From NCBI RefSeq assembly GCF_000743525.1, contig NZ_JQGK01000001.1:226075-290074 (forward strand): a DNA stretch of 64,000 bases, read 5' to 3'. The first letter of the stretch is position 1, and each line of letters begins with the position of its first letter. Positions 50,329 through 58,545 of this stretch are shown here, in pieces. The translations under genes were made by a program, and so were the position numbers. Source of the DNA: Sulfurospirillum sp. SCADC (GTDB lineage Bacteria; Campylobacterota; Campylobacteria; Campylobacterales; Sulfurospirillaceae). The notes under the pieces were generated by a model. It was not told the origin of the DNA and did not search any database. It saw only the letters and a list, made by a program, of their open reading frames with translations.

Positions 50329-51038
50329 ACTGTAAGCTCCTCAAGAGCGATAGAATATCCAATCGTGCTGTGCGTGATAATAGCGTCACTGCCGATCTTC
50401 TTTCTGAGTTTGTTGATTAATGTCTTCACGGAACTATCCGCAGCGGATTCAAATTCCCACAAATAGCTCTCAATGACACTTTTGCTTAAAATCGTATGCT
50501 GGTTTTTAAGAAGCAGACTGAGCAGTGCAAGCTCTTTTTGAGTCACATCGATCAGCTTACGACTCGCCGTTTCATACGCCACCTGATCGCACAAATCAAA
50601 CGAAATACCACCTTTGATCGTGTACGTTTTTGAAGAACGTTTTTCAATGTGCTCGATGGTACGCTGCAATGTTTCAAAAAGCTTTTCAAGCGAGACAGGC
50701 TTGACAAGATAGGCATCAAGCTCCAAAGGAATCGCCGCATGCAAATAATCTTTTTCAAAGCACGCCGTTAAAAAAATAGCTGCGATAGCAGAGCGCTCAC
50801 TTCGAATTTTTTTAATAAAATCAATGCCATTGGTCTTTGGCATATACAAATCGGTGATAATAATATCTATCGTCTGCTCTTCTATAATTTTATATGCCTC
50901 GTTGACAGAAGCTACAGAGTAGACCTTTAAAAAGTAACGTTCAAGAATGGAAGAGAGATACGCTAAAAACTCCTCTTCGTCATCGACGCATAAAACCGTG
51001 TAACGATTGCAGCAGGACATAACACCGAGATCTAACAT
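50325..51038 (-). CDS. OmpR-family response regulator paired with the FIST kinase
   Basis: 237 aa. Receiver domain about 12-125: VDDEEEF (acidic pocket), IITDLYMPKTNG (phospho-Asp), FLTACF and LVKPVS (Lys). Winged-helix domain about 145-235 (TQKELALLSLLLKNQHTILS, VKTLINKLRKKIG). AAAGGATG precedes the ATG. It faces the divergent stress operon; two AATAAC direct repeats with 11-bp period in that gap suit an OmpR-type dimer. Confidence 0.92.
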   Translation of the reverse strand: MLDLGVMSCCNRYTVLCVDDEEEFLAYLSSILERYFLKVYSVASVNEAYKIIEEQTIDIIITDLYMPKTNGIDFIKKIRSERSAIAAIFLTACFEKDYLHAAIPLELDAYLVKPVSLEKLFETLQRTIEHIEKRSSKTYTIKGGISFDLCDQVAYETASRKLIDVTQKELALLSLLLKNQHTILSKSVIESYLWEFESAADSSVKTLINKLRKKIGSDAIITHSTIGYSIALEELTV

Positions 51039-51144
51039 TGTGCATCCTTTGCCGTGGTGGATTAGTATTTACTTTACTATAGCGAAGTATTGACTCTTTT
51101 CTCGCATGGGTACCTCCAAGCCCTACCCAGACACATCAAACGAA

Positions 51145-51162
51145 AATAACTGAAAAATAACC
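51145..51162. promoter_or_regulatory. Direct repeat AATAAC, 11-bp period (site 1)
   Basis: AATAAC at 51145-51150 and AATAACC at 51156-51162, in the gap between the OmpR-type regulator and the divergent PA2779-like gene. The same arrangement recurs at 52636. A hairpin GGTTTAAGG/CCTTAAATCC (near 51200-51225) also lies in this 245-bp gap. Confidence 0.5.
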
Positions 51163-51283
51163 TTGAAGATTTACAATAAATCGTGTGTGAAGAAACGGGT
51201 TTAAGGCTCAAACCTTAAATCCGAACCGTCATTTCTGTGCTTGTCATAAGCTTATCGATCCCTTTACATGTAAGGAGTTCATT

Positions 51284-51664
51284 ATGAACATTGCAAAATT
51301 CGTTATTGCCTTTATCGTATCTCTGAGCCTTTTTAGTAGTACGATGTTCGCGGGAGTCATCAGTACTAAAGATGTGTTGCATGAGTCTCATTCAAGTGTT
51401 ACCATCGATAATTTTCTTGCGAAACAAGAGGTACAATCTAAACTCTTAGAGTTTGGTGTCAGTGCTGAAAATGTCCAAGCAAGAATCGCGACACTCACCG
51501 ATGAAGAAATCGCGCAAATCAACGAACAAATAGAATCAATGCCTGCAGGGGGTAGTGCAGGTGGAGCTATCTTAGGTGTTTTAGTTTTCATTTTTATCGT
51601 TCTTTTAATTACCGATATTTTAGGCTTTACCAAAGTGTTTAACTTCACAAGAAGTGTTCAATGA
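51284..51664 (+). CDS. PA2779-family small membrane protein
   Basis: 126 aa. Signal peptide (about 1-23, ending SSTMFAG), an alpha-helical periplasmic stretch (VQSKLLEFGVSAENVQARIA, LTDEEIAQINEQIESMPAGG) and a C-terminal membrane helix (about 97-118). Family members are encoded beside PA2778-type cysteine peptidases, as here (4-bp overlap). The ribosome site AAGGAG sits against TTTACATGTAAG. Function not established. Confidence 0.82.
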   Translation: MNIAKFVIAFIVSLSLFSSTMFAGVISTKDVLHESHSSVTIDNFLAKQEVQSKLLEFGVSAENVQARIATLTDEEIAQINEQIESMPAGGSAGGAILGVLVFIFIVLLITDILGFTKVFNFTRSVQ

Positions 51665-52584
51665 AACGCTTACTTCTCTGCGCAGCTCTTTTACTTTTTA
51701 CGGGGTGTGTTTCTAAAAATTACGACTATTTATCTGCGGATAAATCGATCGCACAATCTAAAAAGCTTTCATTAACCATCTACCCGCAAGAGGCATACTT
51801 TTGTGGACCTGCGTCTTTAGCAACCTTGCTAACCCATCAAAATGTTGAGTTTGTCTATGGCGATGTGGTTGGAACAACCTTTACCCCAGAGCTTGCAGGA
51901 ACACTCCAAATGGAGATGAAAGCAACGGCAAGACGTTATGGACTGATTCCGTATGCACTCAATGCTGGTCTCGCACCCGTTTTAAGTGAAGTCTCTAACA
52001 ACACGCCTGTTTTGGTTCTGTTCAATCTAGGTCTTACCCCGCTTCCTGCATGGCACTACGCGGTGGTCACAGGTTTTGATACAGCAGACAAAAAAGTATT
52101 TCTCTCAGCACCTAAGGGAGATCAAACATGGATGAGTTTTGATGACTTTGAAATGTTCTCAAAGCGTGGTGGAAGCTGGGCGGTTGTGGCACTGAAACCG
52201 CCACTGTTACCCATTGCCTCCAACGAGACAGCTATGATACGTGCGATTACTGATATGTACGATGTTGGCTACAAAGAGCAAGCGAAACTCTCCGCCATTA
52301 ACTACGTGGCAACCTATCCTAGCTCAACTTTGGGCTCGGTGATGTTGGCAAATATGTATATGGAGATGCAAGATTATCTTAATGCAACGACAGAGTACAA
52401 ACGTGCACTTGCGCTTAAACCACATGATCCTGTGCTCTTAAATAACCTTGCGCAATCGCTGATGCGAGAAAACAAATTGCGTGAAGCAAAACAGTATGCG
52501 CTTGAAGCCGTTGATATTGGTGGCGTCTTTTCGGTGGAATACCAAAAAACCCTCGAAGAGATCAAACGAAGACTGCAAGAGTAA
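51661..52584 (+). CDS. PA2778-family C39-like cysteine peptidase lipoprotein with TPR
   Basis: 307 aa. Signal peptide with lipobox LFTGC. Papain-like C39 domain at about 35-185 with Cys in AYFCGPASLATLL, His in PAWHYAVVTGF and Asp in APKGDQTWM. C-terminal TPR helices at about 215-300 (ATTEYKRALALKPHDPVLLN). Probably a periplasmic peptidase of bacteriocin-leader-like fold. It overlaps the PA2779-like gene by ATGA. Confidence 0.88.
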   Translation: MKRLLLCAALLLFTGCVSKNYDYLSADKSIAQSKKLSLTIYPQEAYFCGPASLATLLTHQNVEFVYGDVVGTTFTPELAGTLQMEMKATARRYGLIPYALNAGLAPVLSEVSNNTPVLVLFNLGLTPLPAWHYAVVTGFDTADKKVFLSAPKGDQTWMSFDDFEMFSKRGGSWAVVALKPPLLPIASNETAMIRAITDMYDVGYKEQAKLSAINYVATYPSSTLGSVMLANMYMEMQDYLNATTEYKRALALKPHDPVLLNNLAQSLMRENKLREAKQYALEAVDIGGVFSVEYQKTLEEIKRRLQE

Positions 52585-52587
52585 ACC

Positions 52588-52635
52588 ATCAAAACTCTTT
52601 TACATGTAAAACGTTTTACATGTAAAGAGTTTGAT
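52588..52635. terminator. Terminator built from two TTTACATGTAAA palindromes
   Basis: A long near-perfect inverted repeat: ACTCTTTTACATGTAAAAC and its mirror GTTTTACATGTAAAGAGT, extended by ATCAAA/TTTGAT. It lies directly after the peptidase stop. Same design as the slyD/lutBA terminator, but with an AT-rich stem. Confidence 0.65.
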
Positions 52636-52653
52636 AATAACCAAAAAATAACC
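52636..52653. promoter_or_regulatory. Direct repeat AATAAC, 11-bp period (site 2)
   Basis: AATAAC at 52636-52641 and AATAACC at 52647-52653, upstream of the DPKKD-BON operon. It matches site 1 at 51145 in sequence and spacing. A third TTTACATGTAAG follows at 52670. Confidence 0.5.
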
Positions 52654-52802
52654 AAGGGTCTGTAAGATGTTTACATGTAAGAAAGAGTTCAAGAGTCTTT
52701 TCAACAATGAAAATACTTTTATAGCTTCATATTACATACCCATACTATCGACTGAATACGTGTGTATTTCAATATCTACCGACCAAAACATAAGGACTTA
52801 TC

Positions 52803-52955
52803 ATGTTTAACGACAAAAATAAAACCAATACCCATACCGATCCTAAAAAAGATGCTGCATGCGTCGATCCTAAAAAAGATTCTTCTAAAGTAACTGAGCC
52901 AACAAAAGACGGCGTAAAAGCTGATCCTAAAAAAGACGAAACGATCAAACATTGA
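52803..52955 (+). CDS. Small DPKKD-repeat protein
   Basis: 50 aa, hydrophilic. Start ATG 52803 has AAGGA upstream. The sequence is a string of Lys/Asp/Thr with three DPKKD units (TDPKKDAAC, VDPKKDSSK, ADPKKDETI) and no hydrophobic core, so it is probably disordered. The stop overlaps the next gene's start by 4 bases (TTGA). No family is recognised. It is co-transcribed with stress-type genes. Confidence 0.75.
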   Translation: MFNDKNKTNTHTDPKKDAACVDPKKDSSKVTEPTKDGVKADPKKDETIKH

Positions 52956-53737
52956 AAACCGCAATGAATCAGTATCCTGTGATTATAAAATATTCATTTA
53001 TCGCAGCAGCGATTGTTGCGCTTATCCTTTTGATGAGTATCTCAGCGTACGCATCTGATCTGGATAACCAAATTGAGTCATCGTTTAAAAAGAGTTTTGT
53101 TTACAAGACCTACTTAAAAGATGAGCCCATTAAAATTGCTTCGAAAGACGGTGTGGTGACACTCTCAGGCGAAGTCTTTGATGATGTACATAAACCAATG
53201 GCAGGCAATACAGCAGAAGCGATCTCTGGTGTTAAAAGTGTTGACAATCAGATCGTTATACGAGAAGATCGTCTTCCTGAAAACTCCGATACATGGATCA
53301 GGATGAAAGTACAAACGGCGCTTGTGTTTCACAGCAACGTGAGTGCGAGTAAAACGGAAGTCACTGTTAAAAACGGTGTTGTTACCCTAAAAGGCGAAGC
53401 TAGCAGTTCTGCTAAAAAAGAGCTGACAACCCAATATGCCAAAAATGTGGAAGGGGTTAAAAGTGTCATCAACAACATGAAACTTGCAAAACCTGAAACC
53501 ATGGGTGAAAAAATGGATGATGCTTCCATCACGGCTCAAGTTAAAATGACACTTCTTCTTCATGCTTCAACGAGTGCGATTCGTACCAATGTGACCACCA
53601 AAGACGGTGTTGTCATGGTAAGCGGAAAAGCACAAAATGCGGCTGAAGTCGACTTGGTTACGAAACTCGTCGAAGATGTTGATGGTGTTATCAGTGTTGT
53701 CAATACCATGAGTATTGATCCCACTTCTAAAAATTAA
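52952..53737 (+). CDS. Three-BON-domain periplasmic protein (OsmY-like)
   Basis: 261 aa with a TTG start overlapping the DPKKD gene stop; an ATG at 52964 is an alternative. An N-terminal hydrophobic segment (about 13-33) ending SISAYAS is a signal peptide. Three BON domains follow, each with the KDGVVTLSGE-type strand (DGVVTLSGEV, NGVVTLKGEA, DGVVMVSGKA) and a VxGVxxVxN turn. BON proteins bind phospholipid and protect the envelope in osmotic or other stress. Confidence 0.88.
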   Translation: MKTAMNQYPVIIKYSFIAAAIVALILLMSISAYASDLDNQIESSFKKSFVYKTYLKDEPIKIASKDGVVTLSGEVFDDVHKPMAGNTAEAISGVKSVDNQIVIREDRLPENSDTWIRMKVQTALVFHSNVSASKTEVTVKNGVVTLKGEASSSAKKELTTQYAKNVEGVKSVINNMKLAKPETMGEKMDDASITAQVKMTLLLHASTSAIRTNVTTKDGVVMVSGKAQNAAEVDLVTKLVEDVDGVISVVNTMSIDPTSKN

Positions 53738-53751
53738 ACAAGAAGACTCAC

Positions 53752-53901
53752 ATGCTCTATACAATCGCTCTTTTATTGATTATCATGTGGGCACTCGGTC
53801 TGGTTTCGAGTTATACCATGGGAGGGTTTATACACCTTCTCTTGGTCATCGCTCTGATCGTAGTGCTCGTTCGAATTATCCAAGGCAGACGTGTTCTCTA
53901 A
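53752..53901 (+). CDS. Small two-helix membrane protein (Lmo0937 family)
   Basis: 49 aa. The whole sequence is two membrane helices joined by SSYTMGGFIH, ending RIIQGRRVL. This is the pattern of the Lmo0937-type stress membrane peptides. Start ATG 53752 comes 14 bp after the BON gene. No clear Shine-Dalgarno is present (AGAAGACT), which suggests translational coupling. Confidence 0.8.
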   Translation: MLYTIALLLIIMWALGLVSSYTMGGFIHLLLVIALIVVLVRIIQGRRVL

Positions 53902-53922
53902 ACTACTCAAAAAGGATCTACC

Positions 53923-54213
53923 ATGAGTGATAAAAAACTTTACGAACAAAAAATCCAAGCAGAATTTGATACCTGCAAAGCTCAAGTGGCTAAGTTTAAA
54001 GCAGAAGCCTCAGGTGCAAGGGCTGATGTTCAGATAGAAATGCACAAACAGATCAAACAACTTGAAGAAAAAATGGATGAAGGTAAAACAAAACTTAAAG
54101 AGCTTGTAGAAGCAAGCGAAGAAAAATTTGATGAGATGAAAAAAGGGGTTGAATCCATTTGGCAATCCACCAAATCTACCCTACATCACGCCACAAAACA
54201 CTTCGGCAAATAA
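53923..54213 (+). CDS. Coiled-coil stress protein (sll1863-like), copy 2
   Basis: 96 aa, soluble, helical and highly charged. It is a paralogue of the 47936-48232 protein (SDKKLYEQKIQAEFDTCKAQ and KQIKQLEEKMDEGKTKLKEL). AAGGATC precedes the ATG. Last gene of the DPKKD-BON-Lmo0937 operon. Its terminator follows at 54231. Confidence 0.82.
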   Translation: MSDKKLYEQKIQAEFDTCKAQVAKFKAEASGARADVQIEMHKQIKQLEEKMDEGKTKLKELVEASEEKFDEMKKGVESIWQSTKSTLHHATKHFGK

Positions 54214-54230
54214 GCTTTGCCACGTAAAGC

Positions 54231-54256
54231 GAGAAGGAATTCCTTCTCCTCTTTTC
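54231..54256. terminator. Terminator after the stress operon
   Basis: GAGAAGG-AATT-CCTTCTC is a perfect 7-bp stem with a tetraloop, followed by CTCTTTTCTTT. A TTTACATGTAAA lies just after it. It separates the convergent RNase H gene. Confidence 0.8.
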
Positions 54257-54271
54257 TTTACATGTAAAGCT

Positions 54272-54736
54272 TCATAGACCACTTTTTCGAAGCGCTTCCC
54301 TTGAGGCGCGATCCATTAACGTGAAATAATCATCATTCATATCTTTATCACGCTCCAGCTTATGTCCTTTCACCTTCACCAACGAACAGTTCACTTCCTC
54401 CATCATAGTATAAAACGCTTGGTACAACGCCACATGTTCGTGAATTTTCTTGTGGTTAGTCCTATAACCCATGCGTTCAAACCGCTCTTTTCGACTAGGA
54501 AGGCTAATGATATTTTGCGAATCGGTGTAAATCACAATCTCATCGTTAAGGCTTCTGCACTCTTCCACCGCCCACAAAAGTGTTTGCAATTCAAGCTTGG
54601 TGGACGAGGTGTCATGAAAGGCTTTGAGCTTTACATGTAAAGAATCAAACGCAGCATTTTGGAAAACTACGACATACGCGCCAAAGCCCACATGGGTCTG
54701 CGCATTGACACTGCCATCGCAAAAAAGTCGTATCAC
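54272..54736 (-). CDS. RNase HI-like protein
   Basis: 154 aa with a GTG start that directly follows the stop of the nitrilase gene. RNase H acidic residues are visible in FCDGSVN (Asp), KLELQTLLWAVEEC (Glu), IYTDSQN (Asp) and the last Asp in LMDRASREAL. KVKGHKLERDKDMND resembles the handle region near the fourth carboxylate. It probably degrades RNA in RNA:DNA hybrids, but it may be a specialised paralogue rather than the housekeeping enzyme. Confidence 0.82.
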   Translation of the reverse strand: MIRLFCDGSVNAQTHVGFGAYVVVFQNAAFDSLHVKLKAFHDTSSTKLELQTLLWAVEECRSLNDEIVIYTDSQNIISLPSRKERFERMGYRTNHKKIHEHVALYQAFYTMMEEVNCSLVKVKGHKLERDKDMNDDYFTLMDRASREALRKSGL

Positions 54737-56302
54737 CTAGCCTTTAACCACAACAAAATCTTCTTTATCGCCTTTCCATTTCAAACTGTACAGATCATTG
54801 CGGCGTGAACGAAGATTGCGGACACTGCCTCGCTCTCTTAGCTCTTTTAAAAGACTGAGATCCAGATCGGCAACCAAGGTCATCTCGGTGTTTGGCGTGG
54901 CTTCGGCGATGGTGGCATCGTGCGGAAAGGCAAAATCTGATGGGCTAAAGACAGCCGATTGGGAGTACTGAATGTCCATATTTTCAACTTTGGGAAGCGT
55001 CCCCACACTGCCAGAGATGGCGACATAACACTCATTTTCAATCGCTCTAGCTTGCGCGCAACGACGCACACGTAAGTAACTGTTTTTGGTGTCCGTCCAA
55101 TACGGCACAAAGAGAATATCGATGCCCTGATCGGCTAAGAGCCGCGGAAGTTCGGGGTACTCAACATCGTAACAGACGAGAATTCCCACACGACCTACAT
55201 CGGTTTCAAACACACACAATTTGTCCCCTCCGTGCATGCCCCAGTACGCCTCTTCATCGGGTGTAATGTGCAGTTTTTTCTGCGCATCTTTCGTACCATC
55301 ACGTCGGCACAAGTAACTCGCGTTATAGAGCGTATTGCCATCGTATTCGGGCATACTGCCTGCGATGATGTTGATGTTGTAGCGCACGGCAAATTGACCC
55401 ATTTTCTCCACCAATGTGTCGGTGTGCGCCGCAACGGTGCGAATCGCCGTTTCAGGATTTTCATCGGAGCGCAACGCCATCAGTGGCGCATTGAAAAATT
55501 CTGGGAAAAGGACAAAATCAGCGTTATACCCTGCCATCGCATCCACAAAAAACTCGACTTGGTCTAAAAATTCCTCCACACTTTTAACACTGCGCATCTG
55601 CCACTGCACGATGCCCACACGCACAATGCCACGATTGACCGTTGGATTGGTGTGAGGCTCTTCGTAGTCCACATTGCTCCACTCCAAAAGTGTGGCATAT
55701 TCACGTGACGCAGCATCTCCTTTGAGATAGCCTTTTAAAACACGACGGACATGGAAGTCATTGGCAAGTTGAAACCCCAAAACATGATCACTGAGTTCTT
55801 TGTCTTTAACGAGTTCGATGTACTTAGAAGGAGTCATCTCATGCGCATGTTCTGCATACCCAGGGATACGCCCACCTGCGATGATGCGCTTAAGATTAAG
55901 GCGATAACAGAGCTCTTTACGCGCATCGTAAAGCCGTCTTCCTAGCCTCAAACCTCGGTAATCAGGATCGACAAAAATATCCAAGCCATACAAAGTATTG
56001 CCTTTAGGATCGTGCGTGGAGATAAGCCCATTACCCGTGATTTGATTGTAGGTATGGCGATCGCCAAAGGTGTCATAATCCACGATCAAACTCTGCGCCG
56101 CCGCGATCACTTTACCATCATCTTCGATGCAGATCTGCCCTTCAGGAAAGGTGGAGAGTTGCGCGCTAAACTCCTCAATCGTCCAACCGCCAAGAGTCGG
56201 ATAGACTCTGTCCATAATTTTTTTAACTTGAGTATAATCTTTGAGTTCTAAATTGCGAAGCACGAGCTTATTGGTCTGTTTTAAATCATCACTACTTGCC
56301 AT
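54737..56302 (-). CDS. GNAT acetyltransferase fused to carbon-nitrogen hydrolase
   Basis: 521 aa. The N-terminal GNAT domain (about 15-165) has the acetyl-CoA motif RGLRLGRRLYDARKELC. The nitrilase-superfamily domain (about 225-505) has the triad Glu in LFPEFFNAP, Lys in QKKLHITPDE and Cys in LVCYDVEYPEL. This fusion is a known family; it probably hydrolyses an amide and acetylates a related amine. Overlaps nothing upstream; leads the RNase H gene. Confidence 0.9.
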   Translation of the reverse strand: MASSDDLKQTNKLVLRNLELKDYTQVKKIMDRVYPTLGGWTIEEFSAQLSTFPEGQICIEDDGKVIAAAQSLIVDYDTFGDRHTYNQITGNGLISTHDPKGNTLYGLDIFVDPDYRGLRLGRRLYDARKELCYRLNLKRIIAGGRIPGYAEHAHEMTPSKYIELVKDKELSDHVLGFQLANDFHVRRVLKGYLKGDAASREYATLLEWSNVDYEEPHTNPTVNRGIVRVGIVQWQMRSVKSVEEFLDQVEFFVDAMAGYNADFVLFPEFFNAPLMALRSDENPETAIRTVAAHTDTLVEKMGQFAVRYNINIIAGSMPEYDGNTLYNASYLCRRDGTKDAQKKLHITPDEEAYWGMHGGDKLCVFETDVGRVGILVCYDVEYPELPRLLADQGIDILFVPYWTDTKNSYLRVRRCAQARAIENECYVAISGSVGTLPKVENMDIQYSQSAVFSPSDFAFPHDATIAEATPNTEMTLVADLDLSLLKELRERGSVRNLRSRRNDLYSLKWKGDKEDFVVVKG

Positions 56303-56394
56303 AAAATTTTCCCTTTTTTCTTACATGTAAACGGTAAAAATATAAGAATTATTTTATCATAGATTAGTAGTGTGGTTGATTGAAGAGTAAAGAA

Positions 56395-56410
56395 GAGAGC
56401 CGAAGCTCTC
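56395..56410. terminator. Hairpin terminator after the secreted Gly-rich protein (copy 1)
   Basis: GAGAGC-CGAA-GCTCTC. Read on the minus strand the loop is TTCG and a T-rich run (TTCTTTACTCTT) follows. The same hairpin with flanks (AGAGAGCCGAAGCTCTCAAC) recurs at 58918. Confidence 0.8.
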
Positions 56411-56426
56411 AACGTATCAAGAGGTG

Positions 56427-56747
56427 TTATCGCCCTCCTCGTCCACCGCCTTTGCCATTACCACCCATGCCTGAACCACTCGCATTGCCACTGCCGTTCG
56501 TACCTCCAGAATTTGCACCCATATTTCCAGTTGTTGGGTTGGAAGTACGTGATTGTGTCAAAGCTTGACGCTCTTCTTGACTCATGGTTTGTATTTTTGA
56601 CTGCATTGCCGCTTGAAAAGCTGCTCTATCTTCTGCAGGAACCGTTCCTCTCATAGCACTTAGCTCTGTTGCACTCATGGCTGAATAGTCTGTTGCAAAA
56701 GCAACTACGCCTAAAAACACCCATGCTAAAAGACTCTTTTTCATCAT
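56427..56747 (-). CDS. Secreted DUF1104-like protein with Gly-rich tail
   Basis: 106 aa from the ATG at 56747 (AAGGAG upstream; the next codon is also ATG). Signal peptide about 1-18 ending AFATD. The core DYSAMSATELSAMRGTVP and DRAAFQAAMQSKIQTMSQEE is a short helical periplasmic domain. The last 35 residues are Gly/Asn/Ser rich and end KGGGRGGR. It lies divergent from the response regulator at 56874, which suggests control by that system. Similar tail and terminator in the 58542 gene. Confidence 0.8.
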   Translation of the reverse strand: MMKKSLLAWVFLGVVAFATDYSAMSATELSAMRGTVPAEDRAAFQAAMQSKIQTMSQEERQALTQSRTSNPTTGNMGANSGGTNGSGNASGSGMGGNGKGGGRGGR

Positions 56748-56873
56748 TGACTCCTTGTTGATATGTATATTGAAACTATACGGAGAAAGTGTTAGCAAAC
56801 TGTTAAGGACAAATTTTTTTACTTTAACACTTCATTAACAGATATTTGCTATTCTTTGAATAAGGAGCACTCC

Positions 56874-57509
56874 ATGTCAAAAATCTTACTGCTTGAAGAT
56901 GACTACCTCTTAAGTGAAACACTCAAAAGCTTGCTGATGGGTGAAGGGTATGAAGTTGTGCATGCCGATGATGGAGAAGAGGCGCTGAGTTATTCGTATG
57001 AAGATAGTTTTGATCTCTATCTTTTCGACATCAATGTTCCCCTACTCAATGGGCTTGATCTGCTCAAACTCCTGCGCGAGAGTGGCGATACAACGCCGGC
57101 TTTTTTTATCAGTGCGTATAAAGACATTCAAACGATTACCAAAGCGTTTGATAGCGCTTGCGATGATTACATCAAAAAACCTTTTGAGTTTGACGAGCTT
57201 TTAGTGCGCATTAAAGCGCATATGCTTAAAAAAAATCCCGTTCTCTCGTACGGCTCCATTGCCTACGATCTCTTAAACAAACGCATTTTTCACAATGAAA
57301 AAGAGGTTGATCTTGGCTTTGTGGAGAAAGAAATTTTTGATCTTCTGATGCGAAACATGGGTCAAACTATCTTCAAAGAGCATTTCTTTGATGTGATGGA
57401 AAAACCCAGTGATATTGCACTGCGTGTGCATATCACCAAACTCAAACAACGCTTTTCGTTACAGGTCATCAACGTCAAAGGCATAGGATACCGTCTTGAA
57501 AAAATATGA
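56874..57509 (+). CDS. OmpR-family response regulator
   Basis: 211 aa from the ATG at 56874 (AAGGAGC upstream). Receiver about 1-115: LLEDDYLL, LYLFDINVPLLNG (phospho-Asp), FISAYKD (position of Thr/Ser) and IKKPFEF (Lys). A short winged-helix domain about 130-210 (VEKEIFDLLMRNMG, VHITKLKQRF, VKGIGYRLE). It is paired with the kinase that starts inside its last codons. Confidence 0.92.
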   Translation: MSKILLLEDDYLLSETLKSLLMGEGYEVVHADDGEEALSYSYEDSFDLYLFDINVPLLNGLDLLKLLRESGDTTPAFFISAYKDIQTITKAFDSACDDYIKKPFEFDELLVRIKAHMLKKNPVLSYGSIAYDLLNKRIFHNEKEVDLGFVEKEIFDLLMRNMGQTIFKEHFFDVMEKPSDIALRVHITKLKQRFSLQVINVKGIGYRLEKI

Positions 57510-58545
57510 GAAAGAGGCTCTTTTTAAAACGTTTGGCATCTTCTTTGTCACCTTGATGCTGCTGACCACGCTTGTGGCATCGTTTTATTACAGCGAACAG
57601 AAGCATATAATGGAAGAGCAGATTTTCTCGCAGATGAAAGCGTTTACCTATGATTTTCAAGGTACGACCTTTGATGTGGACGTGATTCCTTATGATAAGA
57701 GTGTGGATGAGCTCAATTTACAACCCTGTGATCGTGGTATGTGTGGGTATTTTGCCCTTCCAAGCACGAAAAACTCTATGTTCAAAGTCATTATGCCACA
57801 TGAAGAATACAATGCCCAGATTCATACTCTTTTTAACAAAGTGCTTTTGATCTATAGCATTCTTTTATGTGCCATCATTGCCTTTTCACTTTTGTACTCA
57901 TTTTACGCGCTCTATCCGCTCAAACATGCCCTCTATCTTTTGGAAAGTTTCTTAAAAGATATGATTCATGATCTTAATACTCCCGTAACTTCCATACTTT
58001 TAAATACCAAATCTATGGCTAAAACGGCTCCATCTGAAGCCCTAGAGCGCATCGAATTAGCGGCAAAAACGATCGCTTCTTTGTACCGTAATCTTGAAGT
58101 CTTGCATCAAGGATTTATTCCCAAAAAAAGCGAAGTTGATCTTGAAAAACTTTTACATGTAAGAGCAAAACTGTATCAGAAGCTCTACCCAAAACTGACG
58201 TTTATCTTTGAAACAGAACCGTACATCATCCATAGCGATCCGGATTCTATTGCAAGGATTTTTGATAACCTTATCTCAAATGCGTGCAAATATAACCGCA
58301 AAAATGGCTCGGTAAAGCTGAGTAATTTAGAAAATGTTGTCACGATTAGCGATACAGGCATTGGCATCAAAAACTGCACGCTTGTCTATGAGCGGTACTA
58401 TAAAGAGAGTGAAAAAGGGCTTGGACTTGGACTGAATATCGTTAAAACATTGTGCGATAGTTTAGCCATTCACATTACACTGGAAAGTAATGCTGAAATG
58501 GGAACATCCATCACACTCCTTTTTTCAAAAGAGGAAAAGGCATGA
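57496..58545 (+). CDS. Sensor histidine kinase
   Basis: 349 aa with a TTG start at 57496, overlapping the regulator gene by 14 bp. Two membrane helices (about 10-30 and 112-137) enclose a periplasmic sensor of about 80 residues that contains CDRGMCGYF, a possible disulfide or metal pair. Kinase core: KDMIHDLNTPVTSIL with the phospho-His, ISNACKYNRK (N box), ISDTGIGI and GLGLGLNIVK. Its 3' end overlaps the secreted Gly-rich gene by ATGA. Confidence 0.9.
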   Translation: MKKYEKEALFKTFGIFFVTLMLLTTLVASFYYSEQKHIMEEQIFSQMKAFTYDFQGTTFDVDVIPYDKSVDELNLQPCDRGMCGYFALPSTKNSMFKVIMPHEEYNAQIHTLFNKVLLIYSILLCAIIAFSLLYSFYALYPLKHALYLLESFLKDMIHDLNTPVTSILLNTKSMAKTAPSEALERIELAAKTIASLYRNLEVLHQGFIPKKSEVDLEKLLHVRAKLYQKLYPKLTFIFETEPYIIHSDPDSIARIFDNLISNACKYNRKNGSVKLSNLENVVTISDTGIGIKNCTLVYERYYKESEKGLGLGLNIVKTLCDSLAIHITLESNAEMGTSITLLFSKEEKA

